DNA of 63,387 nt from assembly GCA_017533565.1 (NCBI GenBank), contig JAFXHU010000018.1, positions 1 to 63,387 on the forward strand, read 5' to 3'. Source of the DNA: Clostridia bacterium (GTDB lineage Bacteria > Bacillota > Clostridia > Oscillospirales > CAG-272). The position numbers and the translations under genes are program-made. Positions 1 through 7,391 of this stretch are shown here, piece by piece; the stretch's first letter is position 1; every line of letters begins with the position of its first letter. The notes beneath the pieces are model-generated. The model saw only the letters and a program-made list of their open reading frames with translations, ran no database searches and had not been told where the DNA came from.

Positions 1-1
1 C

Positions 2-883
2 GTTGCTCCCGGTACAAACGAGAATTCCAACCCCAACGCGCTTCACACTGCAATGAAGGATACCATTTTCACCAACGTTTGCCACAATCTTGATGACAAT
101 ACCGTTTGGTGGGAGGGTCTTGACAACGATCCCCCCAAGAACGCTCTCAACTGGAGAGGCGAGCCTTGGGATTACAAGAAGTACGACAAGGCTGATAAGG
201 TTGGCACCTCGGGCGCTCATCCCAACTCCAGATTTACCGCTATGGCGGCTAACTGCCCCTGCATCTCCGACAAGTTCAATGATCCCGCGGGCGTTCCGAT
301 TTCCGCAATCGTATTCGGCGGCAGACGTGCAAAGACCGCACCCCTCGTTTACCAGTCTATGGGCTGGCAGCACGGTACCTTCGTCGGCTCCATTATGGCT
401 TCCGAGACCACCGCTGCGGCAGCAGGTGCTGTCGGCGTAGTTCGCCGCGATCCTATGGCAATGCGTCCCTTCGTCGGCTACGATATGGGCGACTACTGGG
501 CACACTGGCTCAATATGGGCAAAAAGATTGCAAATCCCCCGAAGATTTTCCACGTCAACTGGTTTAGAACCGATGACGAGGGTCACTTCATCTGGCCCGG
601 CTTCGGCGACAATATGCGCGTCCTTATGTGGATTCTCGCTCGCTGCGAGGGCAAGGTTGACGCCGTTGAAACTCCTATCGGTTACGTTCCCAATCCCGAC
701 GATATCAACGTGGAGGGGCTTGACATCTCCCACGATACCCTCGTCGAGCTTCTCTCGGTTGACAAGGAGCTTTGGCTTGAGGACTGTGCCGCTATCCGTC
801 AGTTCTATGCACAGGTTGGAGAAAGAGTTCCCGCCGAGCTTTACGACGAGCTTGCAGCACTTGAAGCAAGACTTTCAAAGTAA
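2..883 (+). CDS. pckG: Phosphoenolpyruvate carboxykinase (GTP), C-terminal part
   Basis: Partial gene; its 5' end lies outside the window and the reading frame is open from base 2. The product would interconvert oxaloacetate plus GTP with PEP plus CO2 plus GDP in the cytoplasm, linking C4 acids and glycolysis. Visible family signatures are the APGTN nucleotide-binding segment at the very start, a WWEGLD stretch, the HPNSRFTA motif, VPISAIVFGGRR, and the conserved WQHG...DPMAMRPFVGYDMGDYWAHWL and KIFHVNWFR segments of GTP-type PEPCK rather than the ATP-type enzyme. Codon use (GCT, AAG, CTT) is biased as in a highly expressed gene. The small lipoprotein gene begins 38 bp downstream. Assignment is very secure; the N-terminal half cannot be seen. 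Confidence 0.96.
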   Translation, partial: VAPGTNENSNPNALHTAMKDTIFTNVCHNLDDNTVWWEGLDNDPPKNALNWRGEPWDYKKYDKADKVGTSGAHPNSRFTAMAANCPCISDKFNDPAGVPISAIVFGGRRAKTAPLVYQSMGWQHGTFVGSIMASETTAAAAGAVGVVRRDPMAMRPFVGYDMGDYWAHWLNMGKKIANPPKIFHVNWFRTDDEGHFIWPGFGDNMRVLMWILARCEGKVDAVETPIGYVPNPDDINVEGLDISHDTLVELLSVDKELWLEDCAAIRQFYAQVGERVPAELYDELAALEARLSK

Positions 884-921
884 TTAACGCCTTTAAATAA
901 AATAGGAAGGGAATACCGCCT

Positions 922-1158
922 ATGAAAAAAATTATCGCGCTTTTGCTTGTCCTTCTGCTTTCTCTCGCTCTCGTAGCCTGCAGAAATAAGACTCCCGACA
1001 ACGGTGGAAACGGCGAGCAAAACGGAGGCTGTACGGGAAACACCCACCGCGACGACAACTCTAACTTCGTCTGCGACGATTGTGGCATCGACCTTTCCAA
1101 TCGCGTGTGGTTTGACCACAACGGAGTACAGTATTTCCCACTTACGGATATCGAATAA
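922..1158 (+). CDS. Small predicted lipoprotein with a CxxC-type motif
   Basis: A 78-residue protein with a lipoprotein signal: charged MKK start, a leucine/valine-rich core and a lipobox ending at Cys20 (VAC). The mature part has a Gly/Asn-rich linker followed by HRDDNSNFVCDDCGID, which resembles the short cysteine-pair repeats in Clostridia surface lipoproteins, including the larger one at 46341-48407 here. It is probably membrane-anchored and exposed outside. RBS GGAAGGG precedes the ATG. It lies 38 bp after pckG and is closed by a strong terminator, so it may be co-transcribed with pckG. Function unknown; the length and single motif make it look like a remnant or minimal member of a larger family. 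Confidence 0.7.
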   Translation: MKKIIALLLVLLLSLALVACRNKTPDNGGNGEQNGGCTGNTHRDDNSNFVCDDCGIDLSNRVWFDHNGVQYFPLTDIE

Positions 1159-1162
1159 CCAC

Positions 1163-1196
1163 GGGACACCCGCATCTTGCGGGTGTCCTTTTTTTT
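1163..1196 (+). terminator. Intrinsic terminator after pckG and lipoprotein
   Basis: An inverted repeat GGACACCCGC/GCGGGTGTCC with a short loop is followed by eight T residues. It lies 5 bp after the lipoprotein stop. Confidence 0.9.
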
Positions 1197-1209
1197 ACAC
1201 CGCACCCAA

Positions 1210-1246
1210 AAGCCTTCTCTTTTGAGAGAATGGGGACGAGAGTTGC
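1210..1246 (+). repeat. Interspersed repeat, partial copy (family A)
   Basis: The segment beginning AAGCCTTCTC and running through GAATGGGGACGAGAGTTGCG recurs at 23071-23126 and 23131-23190. This copy diverges after GTTGCG. It sits in the gap between the pckG terminator and the 3' end of ylbJ. The rest of the gap to 1358 holds no gene I can support. Confidence 0.75.
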
Positions 1247-1358
1247 GAGGGAAGGGTTGGCAACCCCCAAATCCCTCACGCCCCTCACTGTGAACGCAGT
1301 CGAAGGTCCTGCCTTGAAAGCTGCGTTAAAAGGCGTTCTAACCTCCGTACTCAAAAAA

Positions 1359-2381
1359 CTACACCCCGATTTCAAGCAGCAAAAACAGCGCGGCGGAGAG
1401 CGCGCCCTGCAACAGCTTTACGGGCAAATAACCGCGAAGCCGAAGCCCGTAATCCGAGGCAAACGCCGCCGATTGAAGCATTACCGAAAGACCTCCGAAG
1501 CCGAGCGAAAGGGCGGTAAGCGCACCCGAAGCCGCGGGCGAAAGCTGCGCCTCGTTTATGAAAAAATTAACCCCACCCGCCACCTCTAAAAGCGCGAAAA
1601 GCGCGTAGCGCAACGGCAAAAAGCCGACGTATTTTTTTAAGAAGCCAAGCACCACCGAAAAGCACGAAATAAATGAAACGAGCGTTATACACGCCCCTCC
1701 CGCGCCTCTTACGCTTTGAACGAGATTGTATTTCTGCCGTACTATAACACTCGGAACTGATAAAGATTGCCCCCTTTTGCGAAAAACCGCACCGCAGATT
1801 ACAGCCGACGAAAGCACGCAGAAAAAGAGGCGCACTCCCACCCGAAAATCACCGAGCATACCGCCCACAACCCCAACCGTAAAGGCGGGCGAGGGGTTGG
1901 TGCAAATCGGCAAAAGCCGCTCCGCCTCCTCCCTTGAAATAAGACCCTCGGAGTATGCCTCGCCCGCCTCTCTTGCCCCCATCGGAAAGCCGCAAAGATT
2001 GCCGAGCAAAAACGCCCGAAGCCCCGCGCGGGAAATACCGAAAAGAAGGGAAAAGAGCCTCCCGAAAAACGAAATGCGCTCGGGGTAGCCGACCCGCCTG
2101 TAAAGGTCGCAAACCAGCATCGAAACGAAGGAGGAGGGAATGACGGCAAGCACCGCAAGCCGCATTCCCGAAAGGGCAAATTCCCCCGCCTCCCGCGAAT
2201 AAAAAAGCGCAAAGCACACCACTGCAAAAAGGCATATTAGCGAGCAAGCCTCCGAAAAAAGCCTCCGCACGCAAAAGCTCTCCCCGCCCGCCGCCATACC
2301 AGATATCACGACGTCGTTTCTGCGCCGCGGCACACCGCGCCTTTTCCAAAAACGCCCCGCACGCATACTCTCATCGGTCAT
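1359..2381 (-). CDS. ylbJ: YlbJ-like sporulation integral membrane protein
   Basis: A 340-residue polytopic membrane protein. Family features are the segment GNLCGFPMGA, then AYSEGLISREEAERLLPICTNPSPAF and GVVGGMLG, the characteristic core of YlbJ/nucleoside-recognition-type spore membrane proteins. About eight hydrophobic segments can be counted. YlbJ is needed for spore cortex formation in Bacillus, so a role in spore envelope assembly is inferred. I chose the ATG at 2381 (reverse strand) because GGGGGTGG precedes it at RBS distance; an in-frame GTG lies five codons upstream. The N-terminal 35 residues are basic. It is divergent to the yqfC-yqfD pair, also sporulation genes. Confidence 0.82.
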   Translation of the reverse strand: MTDESMRAGRFWKRRGVPRRRNDVVISGMAAGGESFCVRRLFSEACSLICLFAVVCFALFYSREAGEFALSGMRLAVLAVIPSSFVSMLVCDLYRRVGYPERISFFGRLFSLLFGISRAGLRAFLLGNLCGFPMGAREAGEAYSEGLISREEAERLLPICTNPSPAFTVGVVGGMLGDFRVGVRLFFCVLSSAVICGAVFRKRGQSLSVPSVIVRQKYNLVQSVRGAGGACITLVSFISCFSVVLGFLKKYVGFLPLRYALFALLEVAGGVNFFINEAQLSPAASGALTALSLGFGGLSVMLQSAAFASDYGLRLRGYLPVKLLQGALSAALFLLLEIGV

Positions 2382-2442
2382 ATAAACCACCCCCACGCCA
2401 TATATTCTAACAGTAAACCCTTATGAAATACGGAGCGTAAAA

Positions 2443-2724
2443 ATGACAAAAGCAAAAAGGCGAATGAGCCTTGCCGCCCTTTCCCCGACGCTTGCCGCGG
2501 GGCTTTCGCTTGAGATGAAAAAATCCCGCCTCGGCGCGGTGATGCTCGTTTCGGGCGTAATCTCCGTCACCGAGCTTTCGGGTGAGGAAATAACCCTGCT
2601 TTCGCATTCGGGGCGTCTTTTTATTTTCGGGGAGCGCCTTACCGTGACGGCACTTGAAAGCCGCACGCTTGCCGTTTACGGCAAAATAAAAGGCGTAGAA
2701 ATGTCCTACGGAAGGCGGGAATAA
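2443..2724 (+). CDS. yqfC: YqfC/YabP-family sporulation protein
   Basis: A 93-residue protein of the YabP/YqfC family, which in Bacillus is expressed in the mother cell and needed for efficient sporulation. Visible features are the LSGEEITLLSHSGRLFIFGERLTVTALES pattern (beta-rich, conserved GRL.I.G..L..) and the partner gene yqfD immediately downstream, the usual pairing. RBS GGAG precedes the ATG by seven bases. The stop codon lies inside the first copy of a 27-bp tandem duplication. Short length is normal for the family. Confident from sequence pattern plus context. Confidence 0.85.
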   Translation: MTKAKRRMSLAALSPTLAAGLSLEMKKSRLGAVMLVSGVISVTELSGEEITLLSHSGRLFIFGERLTVTALESRTLAVYGKIKGVEMSYGRRE

Positions 2725-2768
2725 CCGTCACCGAGGTTAATGCGGGAATAACCGTCACCGAGGTTAAT
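2715..2768 (+). repeat. 27-bp perfect tandem duplication after yqfC
   Basis: Two perfect head-to-tail copies (2715-2741 and 2742-2768) of a 27-bp unit beginning GCGGGAATAACCGTCACCG. The first copy includes the yqfC stop codon. A third copy begins (GCGG) and stops. Confidence 0.95.
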
Positions 2769-2858
2769 GCGGTATTCCGCCCGCCCCGTGCAAAAACCAA
2801 AATAACCCCGATGCGGCCTTTCTCATCGGCTCGTTTATATAAATTACGGAGGTAAATT

Positions 2859-4010
2859 TTGCGTCTTGAATATTTTCTTTTCGGCTGTCGAGAGTATTCG
2901 CTCGACTCGCCAAGGGAGCTTATAAATCTCGCATTGTCAAGCTCCCGCACCGCAACCCTGACCCCGCGCGGCACGGTTGTCCTGTCTATCCCCACGGCAA
3001 AGGGGCTTCGGGAGCAAATAAACGCCCTCGGTGCAAGGGAGGTCGCAAAGCCTCGCGGCATAGGCGGGTTGATTATCTCGCTTTCGCGGCATATTCCGAC
3101 GGTTGGGGCGGTTGTGATTTCGCTTTTTCTCTGCATTTTTTCCTCCGACCTCGTCTTTGACGTGCAAATTTCGGGCAACGGACGGGTAAGCGAGGAGCAA
3201 ATTATTGCCGAGCTTGACGCCGCGGGCTTTGGCGTTGGCTCTCGCTGGTCTAAAACCGACGAAAGCGCCGTGGAGCTTTCCGTCCTGCAAGCCTCGGACA
3301 CCCTCTCCTGGATAAGCATTAACCGAAGGGGACGCACCGCCTACGTAAGCGTCCTGGAGCTTGACTCCGTGCCCGTCGCACCGCCCGCCTTTACCGCAGC
3401 GAATATCGTTGCCTCCTGTGATTGCGTCATAGAGGAAATTACCGTCCTGCGCGGCTCTGCCGCCGTGAGCGTGGGCGACACCGTGCGCGAGGGCGAGCTT
3501 CTGATTTCGGGAATTGTAGAGGGGGAGGGCGGCACCGAATACGTAATGGCGGAGGGCATCGTCCGCGGCACGTCCTCCGAGCGTATTACCACCGAAATCT
3601 CCCGAAGGAGCGTCGAATCAGTCACGCGCGAGGGCGCTCTCGCCGCGCTTTCGGTAAAAATTTTTAATTTTAATATAAATATTTTTCAAAGCTATGGAAA
3701 TTTGCCCGAGGGATGTGCTATAATAGAGGAAAAAAGCAATATCACGCTTCTCGGACGGCGGCTTCCCGTGACGGTAGTCCGCGGAAAATACGCATATTCC
3801 GAGCAAAGCGTCCGCACCCTCTCGGATTCGGAGCTGCCTATTGCGGCGGGGAATGCCCATACCGAAAGGCTTAATTCCGCCCTTTTGGGAAGGGATTTGA
3901 TTTCCTTAAAAACCGAGGGCGAGTTTACCGACGGCGGCTACAAAATGCAAAGCCTCGCGGTTTACAGCGCACAGGTCGGGCGCGTGGTTGAAATTAAAAC
4001 GGAGGATTAA
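2859..4010 (+). CDS. yqfD: Sporulation protein YqfD
   Basis: A 383-residue protein with one strong transmembrane helix (about residues 74-98, VGAVVISLFLCIFSSDLVFDV) and a large C-terminal region outside the membrane; the order RGIGGL...GAREVAKPRG then the TM segment fits YqfD. It has a TTG start at 2859 with GGAGG eight bases upstream; no better in-frame start exists. It works with YqfC in the mother cell during sporulation. The phoH GTG start follows by two bases, so yqfD, phoH and ybeY form a tight operon. A short AT-rich stretch around 3655-3700 is odd against GC-rich flanks but stays in frame. Confidence 0.88.
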   Translation: MRLEYFLFGCREYSLDSPRELINLALSSSRTATLTPRGTVVLSIPTAKGLREQINALGAREVAKPRGIGGLIISLSRHIPTVGAVVISLFLCIFSSDLVFDVQISGNGRVSEEQIIAELDAAGFGVGSRWSKTDESAVELSVLQASDTLSWISINRRGRTAYVSVLELDSVPVAPPAFTAANIVASCDCVIEEITVLRGSAAVSVGDTVREGELLISGIVEGEGGTEYVMAEGIVRGTSSERITTEISRRSVESVTREGALAALSVKIFNFNINIFQSYGNLPEGCAIIEEKSNITLLGRRLPVTVVRGKYAYSEQSVRTLSDSELPIAAGNAHTERLNSALLGRDLISLKTEGEFTDGGYKMQSLAVYSAQVGRVVEIKTED

Positions 4011-4012
4011 CG

Positions 4013-5020
4013 GTGGTTGAAAGAATAGTAATGACACGCTCGTCGGAGGCAACGGCTGCCCTTTTCGGAAGCTTTGACATCAACGTCCGAATGATAGAGC
4101 GAGCCTTCGAGGTAAGGATTACCAACCGAAACGACAGCGACGAATACGGCGATGCAATCGTAATAAGCGGTACTGCCGAAAATGCCGACCGCGCGGTGCG
4201 CGTGCTTGAGTACCTAAAGCTTATGGTCGGAAACGGCGAAACCCTATCGGAGCAGAGCGTGGAGTACGTTATCGGTCTTGTGCGCGACGGTCTTGACGAG
4301 CGACCCGAGAGCTTTTCGGGCGACGTTATCTGCATCACCAACCGCGGAAAGCCGATAAAGGCGAAAACCATAGGTCAGAAAAAATATATAAACGCCATAA
4401 AGAAAAATACCGTAGTCCTCGGACTCGGACCTGCGGGAACGGGCAAAACCTTTCTCGCGGTTGCAATGGCGGTGGAGGCTCTGCGCGATAAATCGGTAAA
4501 CCGAATTATCCTTACCCGTCCCGCTGTGGAGGCGGGCGAGAGGCTCGGCTTCCTACCCGGGGATTTGCAGAGCAAAATCGACCCCTATCTTCGCCCGCTT
4601 TACGATGCGCTCTTCGAAATGCTCGGTGCAGAGAACTTTCAACGGTATCTCGAGCGCGGCACTATTGAAATCGCACCGCTCGCTTATATGCGCGGGCGCA
4701 CGCTCGACGACTCCTTTATCATTCTCGACGAGGCGCAGAATACTACCCCCGAGCAAATGAAAATGTTCCTCACCCGCCTCGGCTATAATTCAAAGGCGGT
4801 TGTCACGGGCGACCTCTCGCAAACCGACCTGCCGCGCGGTGTCGGAAGCGGTCTTTCTGTGGCGGCAAAAATCCTCGGCGGCATCGAGGGAATTGAAATC
4901 TTTGAATTTTCCGAAAGGGACGTGGTGCGCCACCACCTCGTAAGAAAAATAATCGCCGCCTACGACGGCTACGAAAAGGAAAAAGCCGCAAAAAAGGCGG
5001 AAAGAAAGGATAAAAGGTAA
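4013..5020 (+). CDS. phoH: PhoH-family ATPase
   Basis: A 335-residue cytoplasmic P-loop NTPase. The Walker A motif GPAGTGKT is at residues 139-146 and Walker B FIILDE at 235-240, followed by AQNTT and the VTGDLSQTDLP sensor segment typical of PhoH/PhoL. The N-terminal 110 residues match the KH-like domain of Firmicutes PhoH. It has a GTG start with GGAGG six bases upstream, overlapping nothing but only two bases after yqfD. Its stop overlaps the ybeY start by one base (TAATG), implying translational coupling. PhoH is thought to act in RNA processing near the ribosome together with YbeY; the exact substrate is unknown. Confidence 0.95.
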   Translation: MVERIVMTRSSEATAALFGSFDINVRMIERAFEVRITNRNDSDEYGDAIVISGTAENADRAVRVLEYLKLMVGNGETLSEQSVEYVIGLVRDGLDERPESFSGDVICITNRGKPIKAKTIGQKKYINAIKKNTVVLGLGPAGTGKTFLAVAMAVEALRDKSVNRIILTRPAVEAGERLGFLPGDLQSKIDPYLRPLYDALFEMLGAENFQRYLERGTIEIAPLAYMRGRTLDDSFIILDEAQNTTPEQMKMFLTRLGYNSKAVVTGDLSQTDLPRGVGSGLSVAAKILGGIEGIEIFEFSERDVVRHHLVRKIIAAYDGYEKEKAAKKAERKDKR

Positions 5021-5475
5021 TGAAGCTTCGTATCTATTTCTCAAAAAGCGACGGCTTTGCCGTTTCATACGAATTAAAAAGCGCGGTAAGGAGCGCAATC
5101 CTCGCCACCCTTAAATACGAGGAGTTTCCCTTTGATGCGGAGGTGTCGGTTACCTTTGCCGATAACGAATATATCCACGGACTAAACAAGGAATACCGCG
5201 GAGTGGACAAGCCGACCGACGTCCTCTCCTTCCCGATGTACGACGGGGAGTTTCCGTACGCGGAGTGCGAGGCGGGCTGCTCTCTCGGTGACATCGTAAT
5301 CTCGCTTGAAAGGGCGCGGGAGCAGGCAGACGAGCTTTCGCATAGCCTCGTGCGCGAGGTTTCATTCCTCACAATTCATTCAACCCTCCACCTTCTCGGC
5401 TACGACCACGAGCGCTCGCCGGAGGACGACGAGGAGCAGTGCAGAAGGCAAAGAGAAATTATTGAAAGCCTGTAA
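5020..5475 (+). CDS. ybeY: Endoribonuclease / rRNA maturation factor YbeY
   Basis: A 151-residue single-domain metalloprotein of UPF0054. The zinc-binding signature is HSTLHLLGYDHE near residues 118-129, with three histidines in H-x3-H-x5-H arrangement. Upstream are the conserved LNKEYRGVDKPTDVLSFPM segment and LGDIVIS. It acts in 16S rRNA 3'-end maturation and ribosome quality control. The start overlaps the phoH stop by one base. Downstream comes a cluster of short hairpin repeats before era, instead of the dgkA/cdd genes found here in many Firmicutes. Confidence 0.96.
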   Translation: MKLRIYFSKSDGFAVSYELKSAVRSAILATLKYEEFPFDAEVSVTFADNEYIHGLNKEYRGVDKPTDVLSFPMYDGEFPYAECEAGCSLGDIVISLERAREQADELSHSLVREVSFLTIHSTLHLLGYDHERSPEDDEEQCRRQREIIESL

Positions 5476-5479
5476 GGAT

Positions 5480-5586
5480 GCAACGCTTTGCGTTGATGAT
5501 ATGCACGGCAAAGCCGTGACGATATACCGCCGATGGCGGATGAGATGCAACGCTTCGCGTTGGTGATATACACGGCGAAGCCGTGA
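5480..5586 (+). repeat. Array of five short hairpins (modular palindromic repeat)
   Basis: Five perfect short inverted repeats lie in a row: CAACGC-TTT-GCGTTG (5481-5495), CACGGC-AAA-GCCGTG (5504-5518), CCGCC-GAT-GGCGG (5527-5539), CAACGC-TTC-GCGTTG (5548-5562) and CACGGC-GAA-GCCGTG (5571-5585). Unit starts are 23, 23, 21 and 23 bp apart, with linkers like ATGATATG or GTGATATA. A solo related hairpin is at 13099-13113. Confidence 0.93.
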
Positions 5587-5615
5587 TTTATGACTTTTTT
5601 ATACGGAGAAAAATT

Positions 5616-6503
5616 ATGCAAAGAACAGCGTTTATCGCACTCGTAGGACGTCCAAACGTCGGAAAATCCACCCTGCTTAACAGCATTGTCGGCGAAAAGG
5701 TCGCGATAGTGTCCAAAAAGCCGCAAACTACCCGCAACCGCATAACGGGAATATACACGAAGGGGGAGGACCAGTACGTTTTCCTCGATACCCCGGGAAT
5801 GCACAAGCCACGCACCCGACTTGGCGACTTTATGGTAAAAACCGCGTCCGAAACCCTCGGCGGAGTTGATTTCGCAATCCTCGTCGTAGAGGCGCGCGAG
5901 GAGGTCGGCGACATAGAGGCACAAATTATCAAAAGATTTGAGCAGGACGCCCTTCACGCCATTCTCGTTATAAACAAGGTGGATACCGTCCGCCCCGCGA
6001 ATATCGCAAAAACCATTGCCGCCTACGATGCCGCGTTCAAGTTCGATGCGGTTATCCCGCTTTGCGCCAAAAACGGAAAGGGCGTGGACACGCTTCTTGC
6101 CGAATGCGAGCAATATCTCACCGAGGGCGAATGGCTCTTTGACGAGGATATGATAACCGACCAGCCCGAGCGAGTAATCGCCGCGGAGATAATCCGCGAA
6201 AAGCTCCTTCGCACGCTTGACGAGGAAATCCCCCACGGCACCGCCGTAACCATCGAGGAATGGAAGGAAAAGGGCGGGGTAGTATCAATCCGCGCGGAAA
6301 TCTACTGTGAAAAGCAGTCGCATAAGGGAATTATAATCGGAAAGCGCGGCGCTACCATCAAAACCATCGGCACGCACGCAAGAGAGGATATAGAAAGAAT
6401 GCTCGACACTCGGGTATTTCTCGACCTTTATGTGCGCGTAAAGGAAAACTGGCGCGACAGCGGATATAGCATAAGCGGCTTCGGCTACCGCGACGACGAA
6501 TGA
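5616..6503 (+). CDS. era: GTPase Era
   Basis: A 295-residue Ras-like GTPase with a C-terminal KH domain. G1 is GRPNVGKS at residues 11-18, G3 DTPGMH from 58, G4 NKVD at 120-123; the KH part includes IIGKRGATIKTIGTHAREDIERML near the C-terminus. It binds 16S rRNA and helps 30S assembly. I chose the ATG at 5616, preceded by GGAG; an in-frame GTG at 5583 lies inside the last hairpin repeat and has no RBS. Its stop overlaps the recO start by four bases (ATGA). Confidence 0.97.
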   Translation: MQRTAFIALVGRPNVGKSTLLNSIVGEKVAIVSKKPQTTRNRITGIYTKGEDQYVFLDTPGMHKPRTRLGDFMVKTASETLGGVDFAILVVEAREEVGDIEAQIIKRFEQDALHAILVINKVDTVRPANIAKTIAAYDAAFKFDAVIPLCAKNGKGVDTLLAECEQYLTEGEWLFDEDMITDQPERVIAAEIIREKLLRTLDEEIPHGTAVTIEEWKEKGGVVSIRAEIYCEKQSHKGIIIGKRGATIKTIGTHAREDIERMLDTRVFLDLYVRVKENWRDSGYSISGFGYRDDE

Positions 6504-7282
6504 AAAAGGATGTAGTGCGCGGGGTAGTGCTTCGCGCGGTTGATGTAAAGAACAGCGACCGTATGCTCACCGTCTATACGCACGAGCGCGGAATTATGAG
6601 CATCTACGCAAGGGGTGCAAAGCGTATGGACGGAAAAAGCGGCACCTCCTCTACCGCCGAATTTGCCTATTCCGAGTTTACGGTTGTGCAAAAGCAGGAC
6701 AAGCTCTGGTCCTCGGAGATAAGCAATATACGCTTTTTCGACTGCGGAATGATGAATTTTGAGGGGTATAGCCTCAATTTCTACGTGTTAGAGCTTTTCG
6801 AGCATATCGCAACGGCAGAGCCTGACGCGGATTTGATGCGCCTGCTTCTTAACACGCTTTACGCCTCCTCCGAAAGAAAAAACGACCACCGACTCATAAA
6901 GGCGGCGTTTGAAATACGCCTGCTCTCGCATATCGGCTATATGCCCGACGTTACGGGCTGCTCGGAGTGCGAAGCGCGCGGGCGCGAGCTTTATTTTGAC
7001 GTTGTCACGGGAAGCCTTAAATGTGCCGAATGCACCGCCCTCGGCGCGGAGGATACGGACACGGAGCCGCACCAAACCTTAATTATTACAGAGGGAGCGC
7101 GTGCCGCGCTTGAATATTCCATCGGCTGTCCGCTTGAAAAGCTGTTTTCCTTTACCCTCGTTGGGGAGGATTTGGATTGCTTCTCCCGCGCGGCGGAAAG
7201 CTACCTCGTGCGACAGCTTGACCGCGATTTTGCGGGTCTTGACTACATTCACAACGTCGTCCTTCCCAAAAAGCCGAAATAA
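6500..7282 (+). CDS. recO: DNA repair protein RecO
   Basis: A 260-residue protein: an N-terminal OB-fold (GVVLRAVDVKNSDRMLTVYTHERGIMSIYARGAK), a helical C-terminal part and a zinc finger formed by Cys154/Cys157 and Cys175/Cys178. RecO helps RecR load RecA on SSB-coated DNA in recombinational repair. ATGA overlap with era indicates coupling, the usual Firmicutes arrangement. The gap to mutS2 (7283-7391) contains only short imperfect repeats around AACGGCTACAAGTCCG/CACGGCTACAAATCCG. Confidence 0.93.
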   Translation: MKKDVVRGVVLRAVDVKNSDRMLTVYTHERGIMSIYARGAKRMDGKSGTSSTAEFAYSEFTVVQKQDKLWSSEISNIRFFDCGMMNFEGYSLNFYVLELFEHIATAEPDADLMRLLLNTLYASSERKNDHRLIKAAFEIRLLSHIGYMPDVTGCSECEARGRELYFDVVTGSLKCAECTALGAEDTDTEPHQTLIITEGARAALEYSIGCPLEKLFSFTLVGEDLDCFSRAAESYLVRQLDRDFAGLDYIHNVVLPKKPK

Positions 7283-7391
7283 CGCCCGAAAAGCCGTTAA
7301 CGGCTACAAGTCCGAAGCACGGCTACAAATCCGATTTTAAATACGTTCCCACCCACCGAGAGGGAGGGCGGGGAAAACCAACGGAGAAAAA

